DNA from: an uncultured Porphyromonadaceae bacterium
Lineage (GTDB): Bacteria > Bacteroidota > Bacteroidia > Bacteroidales > Muribaculaceae
Reading direction: 5' to 3'
DNA length: 39,122 nt
NCBI GenBank assembly: GCA_945916235.1
Contig: CAMEGQ010000016.1
Span: 1-39,122, forward strand
A program made the translations under genes and the position numbers. The notes under the pieces were generated by a model. It was given only the letters and a program-made list of their open reading frames with translations. It searched no databases and was not told the origin of the DNA. Shown here in pieces: positions 15,337 to 23,592 of this stretch (positions are counted from its first letter, which is position 1; the number at the start of each line of letters is the position of its first letter).

Positions 15337-15363
15337 CAAAGTTACGCATTTTTCGTAACTTTG
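15337..15363. promoter_or_regulatory. Divergent, mirror-image promoters of ruvX-def and dus
   Basis: Each strand carries a perfect -7 element TAACTTTG: minus strand 15344-15337, plus strand 15356-15363. Together they form an inverted repeat (GCAAAGTTACG...CGTAACTTTG). The elements end 6 and 4 bases from the start codons of ruvX and the dihydrouridine synthase, so both messages would be leaderless or nearly so. No good -33 TTTG box is found at the expected distance on either side. Confidence 0.6.
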
Positions 15364-15367
15364 GAGC

Positions 15368-16333
15368 ATGATTACCGATAATCTGACCATCTTCATGGCG
15401 CCGATGCAGGGATTTACCGACGCCGGCTACCGCTCAGCCCACGCCAGGCTTACAGGCGGAGTAGATACGTACTGCGCGCCGTTTGTGCATCTCGAGCATG
15501 GCGAGCCCAGACGCCGCGACCTCCGCGACATCGCCCCGGAGGTTAACCAAGGACTGACGCTGCTGCCGCAGGTGCTTTTCCGCAATGTGGAAGAGCTGGC
15601 TGTGCTTACCGATGCGGTGACCGCTCAGGGCTATTCTCACATCGACCTCAATCTCGGATGCCCCTTCCCGCCGCAGATGAAACGCGGCCGCGGATGCGGC
15701 CTGCTTGGCCGTCCCGAAGTGATGGAGGATGTTGCCCGGTTCGTGGCCTCACGTCCCGAGCTGACATTTTCCGTAAAGATGCGCCTTGGCGCCGACGACC
15801 CTGACCAGTGGAAAACCATCATGCCGGTCATCAACTCCATGGCGCTGAAGCATGTGACCATCCATCCGCGCATCGGCATCCAGCAGTATGGGGGCGAACT
15901 CTACATGGACTCACTGACAGAATTCGCCTCCCGGCTGCACCATCCGCTGGTCTACAACGGTGACATATCCACCGTAGGCGGCGCTCTTGACATCGCGGCC
16001 AAGCTACCCGGGTTAAGCGGCATCATGATAGGCCGCGGACTGCTGGCGCGCCCCACCCTCGCCTCCGAAATCAAAAGCGCCTTGTCGGGCGAACAACGGC
16101 CAACGCCCACTGACGCGGAGGAGATAGCCGTTCTGCTCGACCTTCACGATGAGATCTACCAACAATACACCGCCACGCTATGCGGCGATGCACAGCTGCT
16201 CTCGAAGATAAAGCCATTCTGGGAATACGCCGGAGCCCTGCTGCCTCACAAGGCTGCCAAGGCCATACGGAAGGCAGGCTCTGTGCGCAACTACGAGCGG
16301 GCGGTCAACGATCTGCGCTTCTACAGAGGTTAG
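15368..16333 (+). CDS. tRNA-dihydrouridine synthase (Dus family)
   Basis: A 321-residue FMN enzyme that reduces specific uridines in tRNA to dihydrouridine. It has a TIM-barrel with the family motifs: FMN-binding APMQGFTDAGYR (~11-22), the NLGCP segment containing the catalytic cysteine (~95-99), KMRLG, the histidine/arginine pair HPRIG, YNGDI, and the phosphate-binding GIMIGRGLLARP near 225. The small helical RNA-binding domain occupies the C-terminus. The DusA/B/C subclass cannot be decided by eye. It is divergent from ruvX through a shared 37-base promoter region. Confidence 0.93.
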   Translation: MITDNLTIFMAPMQGFTDAGYRSAHARLTGGVDTYCAPFVHLEHGEPRRRDLRDIAPEVNQGLTLLPQVLFRNVEELAVLTDAVTAQGYSHIDLNLGCPFPPQMKRGRGCGLLGRPEVMEDVARFVASRPELTFSVKMRLGADDPDQWKTIMPVINSMALKHVTIHPRIGIQQYGGELYMDSLTEFASRLHHPLVYNGDISTVGGALDIAAKLPGLSGIMIGRGLLARPTLASEIKSALSGEQRPTPTDAEEIAVLLDLHDEIYQQYTATLCGDAQLLSKIKPFWEYAGALLPHKAAKAIRKAGSVRNYERAVNDLRFYRG

Positions 16334-16434
16334 CGGGCTTTGCCGGTGAGGCAGACTTTATAAGTTGTTAAAACTTTTTCAGCAATCGGAATGTTATTTA
16401 GTAAAACTGACATTCATCGCTAAAACTTACAGCT

Positions 16435-16737
16435 ATGACCGATCGTGAAAAAAGATATGAAGACAACAGCCGGGAAGAGGAAGGCTATGTTAACCGTGTA
16501 AAAAACAATCCTGACATCCTTCAGGAAGCGCTCCACAACCCGCGCCTCGCCGCCCGCCGCGAAGAGGCCGAGCGTCGCCGCCGCAAAACCCGCGTAAACT
16601 TCTGGCTCGTGCTGGGCGTGTGCATCCTGGTAGTGCTCCTTCTGGTATGGCTCACCATCGCCGACCTCTGGGGCGACACCGACGTGGCAGCTGCTATCAT
16701 GCCGCTGACCTCCAAAGTGGCTCTCTGCACCCTCTGA
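16435..16737 (+). CDS. Small single-pass membrane protein of unknown function
   Basis: A 100-residue protein with a charged N-terminal half (acidic to ~20, then an arginine-rich stretch EEAERRRRKTR just before the membrane), one hydrophobic helix (~54-75, FWLVLGVCILVVLLLVWLTI) and a short C-terminal tail. The positive-inside rule puts the N-terminus in the cytoplasm. I do not recognise the family. It stands between dus and ogt with its own ~100-base upstream gap, in which only weak promoter-like strings are visible. Codon use resembles its neighbours, which supports a real gene. Confidence 0.75.
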   Translation: MTDREKRYEDNSREEEGYVNRVKNNPDILQEALHNPRLAARREEAERRRRKTRVNFWLVLGVCILVVLLLVWLTIADLWGDTDVAAAIMPLTSKVALCTL

Positions 16738-16797
16738 CCGCTCCGCTAAGCACATCGCCGCCCGGAGCTAACCTTAAAACATAAGTTTCCGGACGAT

Positions 16798-17307
16798 ATG
16801 AAACATCAGATTCAAGTACAATCCTATATCTCGCCCTGTGGCCCGCTGATTCTCGGGTCGCTGGGCGATTCGCTGTGCCTGTGCGACTGGGCCACCCCGG
16901 AGCGCGGGGGAGTAATCCGCCGGGTGCTTCGGAGCCTCGATGCCGAATTAGCCGAAGGGCCATCGGAGGTAACAAAAGAGGCGGCCCGGCAGCTTGACGA
17001 ATATTTCGCCGGACACAGGCGAAAATTCGACATCCCGCTTCTGACGGTCGGCACTGACTTCCAGCAGCGCGTATGGCGACGGCTACAGGAGATTCCCTAC
17101 GGAATCACCCTCAGCTACGGCTCTCTGGCCGACAGTCTGGACTGTCCGCGCGCCGTACGCGCCGTAGCATCGGCCTGCGGAGCCAACGCCATGTCGATCT
17201 TCATCCCATGCCATCGCGTCATAGCCGCCTCAGGCTCGCTGGCGGGATATGCAGGTTCGCTCCAGGCCAAGGAATTCCTCCTTCGCCTGGAGACGATGCA
17301 GCTTTAA
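16798..17307 (+). CDS. ogt: Methylated-DNA--protein-cysteine methyltransferase
   Basis: A 169-residue suicide repair enzyme that transfers alkyl groups from O6-alkylguanine to its own cysteine. The active-site motif is FIPCHRVI with C138. The helix-turn-helix region GTDFQQRVWRRLQEIPYGITLSYG and the asparagine-hinge and specificity segments (ACGANAMSIFIP) are all in place. The N-terminal domain is short, as in Ogt rather than Ada fusions. It lies 60 bases after the small membrane protein gene and converges on the GNAT gene with only 7 bases between stops. Confidence 0.95.
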   Translation: MKHQIQVQSYISPCGPLILGSLGDSLCLCDWATPERGGVIRRVLRSLDAELAEGPSEVTKEAARQLDEYFAGHRRKFDIPLLTVGTDFQQRVWRRLQEIPYGITLSYGSLADSLDCPRAVRAVASACGANAMSIFIPCHRVIAASGSLAGYAGSLQAKEFLLRLETMQL

Positions 17308-17314
17308 AAAGACT

Positions 17315-17824
17315 TTAATCCGCGTTGTAGACGCGCTGATGCAGCGTGGAGATTACCCGGTCGATGTCGGGGAGTTCGCCGCGCGACATCAGCTTCAGAG
17401 GGAGCGACGGGAGATCCTCAGCATATGGCGGCTGTATGTAATCAGCTTCAAGCAGACGGAACCCGTTGCGGCGATAAAAACCGATACGGCGCGGAGCCAT
17501 ATCGTTGGCATCCTCAGGCTCTACCTCAAGCACGAGGTTTCCCTCGACGAGGCCCAGAATACGGCTGCCTGTGCCGCGGCCGCGCATCGCAGGGTTGACC
17601 GCGAAATGCTCCACATAGCTGTAGCTGCCGAAGTTCCACAGCGATATGAACCCGATCAGGTGTTGCTCCTCATCGTCGACAACAAGAGAAAACGAGAAGT
17701 AATCTTCCGCGAAGGGGATTTCCTCCCATGCGCGGCGCTCCTCCGGGGGGAAGCTCCCGAAATACAGCGCCTTGGCCTCCTGACGCAAGCCATCCGTTGC
17801 CTTCTGAAAATCAATCAGTTTCAT
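17315..17824 (-). CDS. GNAT-family N-acetyltransferase
   Basis: A 169-residue acetyl-CoA-dependent transferase. The core GNAT motif A is clear: VEHFAVNPAMRGRGTGSRIL, with the R/QxxGxG/A acetyl-CoA pyrophosphate loop RGRGTG (~residues 82-87). Motif B follows as FYRRNGFRLLEADY. The N-terminal FGSFPPEERRAWEEIP resembles small Bacteroidota GNATs of unknown substrate. It lies 52 bases downstream of the lipoprotein gene in the same direction. Confidence 0.9.
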   Translation of the reverse strand: MKLIDFQKATDGLRQEAKALYFGSFPPEERRAWEEIPFAEDYFSFSLVVDDEEQHLIGFISLWNFGSYSYVEHFAVNPAMRGRGTGSRILGLVEGNLVLEVEPEDANDMAPRRIGFYRRNGFRLLEADYIQPPYAEDLPSLPLKLMSRGELPDIDRVISTLHQRVYNAD

Positions 17825-17876
17825 ATGCCTCTATAACGCCAGTTTACGACGAAAGTTCAGACAGCTCTCCGGGAGG

Positions 17877-18347
17877 TTATTCCACCGGGAGTGTTATAAT
17901 ACCGTTTACAGTAAATTTTTCATCACCTGCGGTATTCTCAAACTCGGCGTTTTTAAACTGCAGAGTGATGCTGGTGGCGCTTTTTGCCAGCACTTTTGTG
18001 GTGCTTGCAGCAGTGGGATGGCCCATGATCAGATGGCTTTTATTATTCCAGGTCACTTCCAGATTGTCGTAGGTAAGAGTAGTGGATTTATCAGTCGATG
18101 CCCACTGGTAAATGCTGACAATCAGAATACCATCGGAATTTTGCGAATTCCATACAGTGCAGCTGTAAACGTCATTGGTCACATTACATGTGGCGATGTT
18201 GAATTTATACGTTTTACCATCGATATTAAGCTCGGGGGCGCCGACTTCGGGATCAATGGTATCGTTGTTGTCGTCGCTGCAGGAGGACAGAGCGAGAGTC
18301 ATGGTGGCAAACAGAGCCACGAAGAGAAGCGAGAGATATTTTTTCAT
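17877..18347 (-). CDS. Small lipoprotein, probably surface-exposed, unknown function
   Basis: A 156-residue protein with a clear lipoprotein signal peptide: MKKYLSLLFVALFATMTL followed by lipobox ALSSC (C23). The cysteine is followed directly by SDDNNDT. An acidic stretch at +2 to +4 resembles the Bacteroidota lipoprotein export signal that sends lipoproteins to the cell surface. The mature part looks all-beta (alternating hydrophobic and polar residues, e.g. SITLQFKNAEFENT, KFTVNGIITLPVE), perhaps a calycin-like or immunoglobulin-like fold, but I recognise no family. The start at 18347 is chosen over an upstream extension because it begins the signal peptide. It is 59 bases downstream of guaA. 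Confidence 0.85.
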   Translation of the reverse strand: MKKYLSLLFVALFATMTLALSSCSDDNNDTIDPEVGAPELNIDGKTYKFNIATCNVTNDVYSCTVWNSQNSDGILIVSIYQWASTDKSTTLTYDNLEVTWNNKSHLIMGHPTAASTTKVLAKSATSITLQFKNAEFENTAGDEKFTVNGIITLPVE

Positions 18348-18406
18348 TGAGTAAAAAGATTTGTTGCCCTTGACAGCAATGTCGGGCAATTGTTGAAATC
18401 AAAAGA

Positions 18407-19930
18407 TTATTCCCATTCGATAGTGGCTGGCGGCTTGGAGGAGATGTCGTAGCATACGCGGTTGACGCCGCGGACACGGTTGATGATCTTGTTGGAGACG
18501 TCAGCGAGGAAATCGTATGGGAGATGAGCCCAGTCGGCTGTCATGGCGTCGGTGGAGGTGACGGCGCGGAGAGCCACAGCTCGTTCATAGGTACGCTCGT
18601 CGCCCATCACGCCCACGCTCTGTACGGGCAGCAGTATCACTCCTGCCTGCCATACCTGGTCGTACAGCCCCCACTCGCGCAGCCCGTTGATAAAGATGGC
18701 GTCGGCTTCCTGAAGCACTGCCACCTTCTCGGGGGTAATGTCGCCAAGGATGCGTACAGCCAGACCGGGGCCGGGGAAGGGATGACGCTTGATCAGATGC
18801 TCGGGCATGCCCAGCGCACGGCCAACGGCTCTGACTTCATCCTTGAAGAGCAGACGCAGCGGTTCGCAGAGCTTGAGGTTCATCTTCTCGGGCAGACCGC
18901 CCACGTTGTGGTGGCTCTTGATGGTGGTTCCGGTGATTGAAAGGCTCTCGATACAGTCAGGGTAGATAGTGCCCTGAGCCAGCCACTTCACATCTTCAAT
19001 CTTACGGGCTTCCTCGTCGAATACATCGATGAAGCCCTTGCCTATGATCTTGCGCTTGCGTTCAGGCTCGGTCACTCCAGCAAGTTCGTCGAAGAATTTC
19101 TTCGATGCGTCTACGCCTATCACATTCAGGCCGAGACATTCGTAATCGTGGAGCACGTCGCGGAACTCGTTTTTGCGCAGCATGCCGTGGTCGACGAAGA
19201 TACAGGTGAGGTTCTTGCCGATAGCCTTGTTGAGCAGCACGGCAGCCACCGACGAATCGACGCCGCCGCTGAGGCCCAGCACCACCTTGTCATTGCCCAA
19301 TTGCTTGCGCAGGGATTCCACTGTGGTCTCGATAAACGAGTCAGCGCTCCACTGCTTGCGGGAGCCGCAGATGCCGACCACGAAGTTTTCCAGCAGTCGG
19401 GTCCCGTCGAGCGAATGATACACTTCGGGATGGAACTGCACTCCCCAGGTCTTTTCGTCTCCGACGCGGTAGGCAGCAATAGCCACTTTCTCTGTCGAAG
19501 CCACCACCTTGAACGATTCGGGGATGGAAGTGATGGTGTCGCCATGGCTCATCCACACCTGGCTGCCGGGGTTGATGCCGCTCATCAGCGGATCGCTCTC
19601 GTCGACCTTTGTAAGCCACGCACGGCCATATTCGCGCGTCTGGGTGGGTTCGACCTTGCCTCCGCCCTCCCAGGCGATAAACTGGGCGCCGTAGCATATA
19701 CCGAGCACCGGCACATGGCCGCGAAGGCGACTCAGGTCGGTGCGGAAAGCCTTCTCATCGTAGACAGAGAAAGGGGAACCCGAAAGGATGACGCCGATCA
19801 CCGACTCATCGCCGTAGGGAAACTTGTTGTAGGGGACAATCTCGCAATAGGTGTTGAGTTCGCGCACACGGCGACCAATGAGCTGTGTGGTCTGCGACCC
19901 GAAGTCGAGAATTATAATTTTCTCCTGCAT
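18407..19930 (-). CDS. guaA: GMP synthase (glutamine-hydrolysing)
   Basis: A 507-residue enzyme of purine synthesis that converts XMP to GMP. The N-terminal class I glutamine amidotransferase carries the triad C79 (GICYGAQ), H167 and E169 (QFHPEVY). The ATP-pyrophosphatase domain has the P-loop SGGVDS (221-226). The C-terminal dimerisation domain ends in the conserved [20 protein letters not shown], which binds XMP. All catalytic residues are present and the length is normal. It lies 81 bases after the antiporter gene; no strong promoter is visible in that gap. Confidence 0.97.
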   Translation of the reverse strand: MQEKIIILDFGSQTTQLIGRRVRELNTYCEIVPYNKFPYGDESVIGVILSGSPFSVYDEKAFRTDLSRLRGHVPVLGICYGAQFIAWEGGGKVEPTQTREYGRAWLTKVDESDPLMSGINPGSQVWMSHGDTITSIPESFKVVASTEKVAIAAYRVGDEKTWGVQFHPEVYHSLDGTRLLENFVVGICGSRKQWSADSFIETTVESLRKQLGNDKVVLGLSGGVDSSVAAVLLNKAIGKNLTCIFVDHGMLRKNEFRDVLHDYECLGLNVIGVDASKKFFDELAGVTEPERKRKIIGKGFIDVFDEEARKIEDVKWLAQGTIYPDCIESLSITGTTIKSHHNVGGLPEKMNLKLCEPLRLLFKDEVRAVGRALGMPEHLIKRHPFPGPGLAVRILGDITPEKVAVLQEADAIFINGLREWGLYDQVWQAGVILLPVQSVGVMGDERTYERAVALRAVTSTDAMTADWAHLPYDFLADVSNKIINRVRGVNRVCYDISSKPPATIEWE

Positions 19931-20011
19931 AGATTATTTATGATTGAGTGAAAATTTGATTTTTAGAGGTTTATGTTCTGTCAAGCGGGTAAGGTTGGCG
20001 ACACGGAGACG

Positions 20012-22240
20012 CTATGTCCCGGCCATCGCCTCGGCTGATTTGCGTGTGCCGACTATCCAGAGGCGGTCGCCGGCGCGGAGCTCGATGGTAGCGGGGCGGT
20101 CGAAGAATTCGCCCGCGCGCTCCAGGGCCACCACATGGGTGGAAAAGCGACGGCGCACGTCGGCCGTAGCCAGGGTCTCCCCTATCAGCGGTGATGCTTC
20201 GGTGAGCACAATGTCGGTCAGGCGGAAGTCGGAGAGTTCAGGCCGGTCGGTCGGTTCAGGCTGGTTGACATCCATCACGGTCAATACCTGACTGATCTGC
20301 TCGTCGGTGCCTATCACTCCGGCCGTATCGCCCGGGAAGATACGCGTATCGCCGCCGGGCACCATTATGATAGTGTTGCCGCGCTGAATCATCACCACGC
20401 TTACGCCGTAAAGCTGGCGTATCCTGGAGTTGACCAGACGTTCGCCCACGAACGGGCATCCGTAGCCTACGTGGATATAGGCCAGATGCAGGTCGTTGAC
20501 GAGGTTATTGTTTTTACCCGAGCGGCGGAGTTCGCGCTCGTTGAGGTTGTCGATAAATTTGGTCTCGATATGGCGCAGCTGGCGGCTGAGCTCTTTAGAG
20601 AAGAACAGAATGATCACCATCAGGCAGGCCAGTCCGAGGAATATGGCTCCTGTAAGCGAAAAATAGAAGGACAGCTCATACACTATGAAGCCCAGCACAA
20701 GCAGCAGGCGGAACACCATCAGGATGATGCGCGCCACTTTGAGCTGCGAGGCCGTCACGCGGGCATCCTCGCTCCCTTTGGCCATCTGCGGAGGGAGGCA
20801 GAGAGCCAGCAGGAAGGGCGCCATCAGCAGCAGCGTGACCGCTACCGTAATCAGTTCGCCCCATCCGGGCACCATCTTCTCAATCTCAGGCGCCAGATAC
20901 GTATGGGAAGCCAGCGAGATAGCCACCAGCACTATGGAGTAGAGCATCAGACGCCACAGATAGCAGCGCAGAAGCAGTGTCCAGGCCCTGCGCGTTGCGC
21001 CATTTTCCGACATCTGCGCCGAGCGGCGCTCGCGGCCGGCGAGCAGCCAGTGGAATCGGGCCGGGATATGGCGCTCCACGATGCGATAACACGGGTCGGC
21101 CATACGGATGAAGTAGGATGTCGTAAATATGGTGATTACCGACACAGCCACGATTATCGGATAGATTTCGGGATTGAGCACCCCCAGGCTCATACCCAGA
21201 GAGGCGATAATGAAGGAGAAATCGCCGATCTGAGTCAGCGAAAATCCGCTCTCCATAGCCACGCGGAGCGGCTGGCCCGTAGCGAGCATTCCGAAAGTGC
21301 CGAACACAATCATCCCCACTATCACAGTGAGCGACAGCAGCAGAATAGGCCACCAGTACTGCACTATGGTATCTGGCTGGACCATCATACCTACCGAAAT
21401 GAAGAATACGGCGCCGAAGAGGTCCTTCACCGGGCTGACCACGCGCTCTATGCGCTCGGCGTAGCTCGTGCCGGCCAGGATCGAGCCCATCACGAAGGCT
21501 CCAAGGGCCAGCGAGAATCCGCAGAACACCGAAAAGACGGCCATACCCAGACACAGCCCCATCGAGACCACCAGCAGGGTCTCGTCGTTGAGAAAGCGCC
21601 GGAAGCGGTTGAGCATCGACGGGAGCACGAACACTCCCACCAGGAACCATATAATCATGAAGAAGGCCAGCTTGCTGATGCTTTTAAGCATCTCGCCTCC
21701 CTCCACGGTCTTGTTGATGGCGATGGACGAAAGCAACACCATCATCACCACGGCAAACAGATCCTCGACAATGAGCACGGCAAACACCAGCGAGGCGAAT
21801 TTCTTCTGCCTGAGGTTCAGGTCGGTGAATGCCTTGATGATAATCGTGGTCGACGACATAGACAGCATGCCGCCGAGGAAAAGCGCATTGATGAAGGTGA
21901 AGCCGAGCAGATGGCCTATCAGGAAGCCTGCCCCCATCATGCCGCAAACGATGATAAGCGCTGTCACCACGGCCGATCCGCCCGTGTTGACCAGTTTTTT
22001 AAAGCTGAACTCCAGTCCGAGCGAGAACAGCAGCACGATGATACCGATCTGAGCCCAGAATTCGATGTTGGCTTCGGTAGTGACGCTCGGCAGCGGCTTG
22101 AAATTCGGGCTGGCAAGGAATCCGGCCACAATATAGCCCAACACCACCGGCTGCTTTAACCATTTGAAAAGCAGAGTGGCTATGGCGCCAAGCAGAAGGA
22201 TGAACGCCAGGTCGGAAATCAGCGAGTTGATGCCGTGCAT
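20012..22240 (-). CDS. CPA2-family cation:proton antiporter with two C-terminal RCK_C-like domains
   Basis: A 742-residue membrane protein. Residues ~1-390 form the Na+/H+ exchanger core of 12-13 helices with family motifs (GLEFSFKKL, SMSSTTIIIKAF, VLIVEDLFAVVMM with the aspartate of the ion site, SLTQIGDFSFII). After a hydrophilic linker come four or so further helices (~420-545). Two TrkA-C/RCK_C-like domains follow: ~580-655 (GVSVVMIQRGNTIIMVPGGDTRIFPGD) and ~665-740 (HVVALERAGEFFDRPATIELRAGDRLWIVG). There is no TrkA-N nucleotide-binding domain between core and RCK_C, unlike KefB/KefC. Likely role: K+ or Na+/H+ exchange gated by a ligand. Confidence 0.9.
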   Translation of the reverse strand: MHGINSLISDLAFILLLGAIATLLFKWLKQPVVLGYIVAGFLASPNFKPLPSVTTEANIEFWAQIGIIVLLFSLGLEFSFKKLVNTGGSAVVTALIIVCGMMGAGFLIGHLLGFTFINALFLGGMLSMSSTTIIIKAFTDLNLRQKKFASLVFAVLIVEDLFAVVMMVLLSSIAINKTVEGGEMLKSISKLAFFMIIWFLVGVFVLPSMLNRFRRFLNDETLLVVSMGLCLGMAVFSVFCGFSLALGAFVMGSILAGTSYAERIERVVSPVKDLFGAVFFISVGMMVQPDTIVQYWWPILLLSLTVIVGMIVFGTFGMLATGQPLRVAMESGFSLTQIGDFSFIIASLGMSLGVLNPEIYPIIVAVSVITIFTTSYFIRMADPCYRIVERHIPARFHWLLAGRERRSAQMSENGATRRAWTLLLRCYLWRLMLYSIVLVAISLASHTYLAPEIEKMVPGWGELITVAVTLLLMAPFLLALCLPPQMAKGSEDARVTASQLKVARIILMVFRLLLVLGFIVYELSFYFSLTGAIFLGLACLMVIILFFSKELSRQLRHIETKFIDNLNERELRRSGKNNNLVNDLHLAYIHVGYGCPFVGERLVNSRIRQLYGVSVVMIQRGNTIIMVPGGDTRIFPGDTAGVIGTDEQISQVLTVMDVNQPEPTDRPELSDFRLTDIVLTEASPLIGETLATADVRRRFSTHVVALERAGEFFDRPATIELRAGDRLWIVGTRKSAEAMAGT

Positions 22241-22305
22241 AAAGGGCTGTTATGGTGGTTTCGCGCCGCCCGGGGCGGAAGGCCTTCAGGCGGCGCGGAA
22301 GCTGC

Positions 22306-23547
22306 TTACTTTGAGAGGGTGAACCGGCGCGAGGCCAGGCGGTAATTGTCGCAGAAGAGTTCCACAGTGTACTCGCCGGGGTTGAGCGTGGAGTTCACGT
22401 CCCAATACACGGTGATACCGCCGATCTCTTCTCCGCCATATTCTATCTGCTTGCGGGCAGAGGCTCCGAGCGTCGAACCTTCGAACTGGAACGAACCGCC
22501 GCCGGTGAGCAGGTCGCCTTCGGGGTTGGTGATGCGTATCCAGATGGTCTTCTCGCCTACCGGGGTGGAGTTATTCTGCGGGATGGTGAAGGTGACCATC
22601 AGCTGGCGGGCTTTGGCCACATGCTTCTCCTTCTTACCCTTCTTGTTGAGCGCCACGAGGTTCACTCCGGTGACATTCAGCTTTTCGGCCAGGGTCATGC
22701 GCTCGTTGAGCACCTTGTTGTTGGCCTCGACAGTCTGGATGTTGGCTGAGAGCTGACGGTTCTGCTCCTTCACCTCGGTGTTTTCGGTGCGGAGCTCCTG
22801 ATTCTCCTTGTTGAGCTGATTGATCTGCTCCACATAGGTGCGGAGAATCCCTTTGAGCGTGGCGATTTCGTCCTGCAGCTTCTTGATCTGGGCGGCAGAT
22901 TTGTGCTTCTCGTTGTTGAGTTCCTGAAGAAGTTTCTCCACCTGAGCGCGAGCCGCCGAATATTTCTGTACAATCGAGTCGTTGGCCAGCAGCGAGGTCT
23001 GATTCTCATACTGGGCGAACTCGTTGTTGAGAGCGGCATATTCGTTGGCCAGCTGAATCTGGTCGTTGGCCAGCTGGAGCTGCTCGATCTGCTGTTGCTG
23101 CTCCTCGTTCTGCTTCTTCTGGTTCATCAGAAGGAACGCAGCGGCGAGAAGCACCACTGCCAGAACTACCATGAGCCCGACGATAAGCTTACCCGTATTC
23201 TTCCCGTTTTTGGGCTGAGGAGCCACATAGACCGATTCGGCCTCGGGATTGCGGTGGGGATGGCGCTCATCGGCTGCAGGACGCCCGGCAGGCCGCTGTG
23301 CCTGCGAGGGCTGAGGCTCAGGGCGCGATGGCTGAGGTGCGGGGCGTGATGCCGGAGCCTTGGCAGGTTCGGGACGCTGAGGCTGCTCGGTCCGAGGCCC
23401 GGGAGCCTCGGAATGTGGTGCGGGAGCAGGCTCAGGGCGCAAGGCCGGTGCCGATTCTTGTTCAAATTTGCGCGACATGGCTGCGGCGCGGCGCAGCCGG
23501 TCGTTGAGGGTTTCGCCCCCGGGATGAGGTTTATTTTCGTTGTCCAT
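22306..23547 (-). CDS. Membrane-anchored coiled-coil protein of unknown function
   Basis: A 413-residue protein. The N-terminal ~115 residues are proline/alanine/glutamine-rich and probably disordered. One membrane helix follows (~122-143, LIVGLMVVLAVVLLAAAFLL), then a long coiled coil (~145-285, rich in Q, E, N and K, with repeated LQLAND/IQLANE units) and a C-terminal beta domain (~300-413) containing KTIWIRITNPEG and ending YRLASRRFTLSK. Topology predicts a cytoplasmic N-terminus and a periplasmic coiled coil plus beta domain, suggesting a spacer or scaffold. It lies 45 bases downstream of secA and 65 upstream of the antiporter gene. No function is known to me. Confidence 0.85.
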   Translation of the reverse strand: MDNENKPHPGGETLNDRLRRAAAMSRKFEQESAPALRPEPAPAPHSEAPGPRTEQPQRPEPAKAPASRPAPQPSRPEPQPSQAQRPAGRPAADERHPHRNPEAESVYVAPQPKNGKNTGKLIVGLMVVLAVVLLAAAFLLMNQKKQNEEQQQQIEQLQLANDQIQLANEYAALNNEFAQYENQTSLLANDSIVQKYSAARAQVEKLLQELNNEKHKSAAQIKKLQDEIATLKGILRTYVEQINQLNKENQELRTENTEVKEQNRQLSANIQTVEANNKVLNERMTLAEKLNVTGVNLVALNKKGKKEKHVAKARQLMVTFTIPQNNSTPVGEKTIWIRITNPEGDLLTGGGSFQFEGSTLGASARKQIEYGGEEIGGITVYWDVNSTLNPGEYTVELFCDNYRLASRRFTLSK

Positions 23548-23592
23548 ACCGACGAAAATTATTATCTGTTAGATTCTTTCGGATATATGCTG

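Noticed and set aside
20471-22159. A 562-codon + strand frame opposite the antiporter gene
   Set aside because: The product is a histidine/glutamine/arginine-rich sequence typical of the antisense of membrane-protein genes; the minus strand is a clear CPA2 antiporter.
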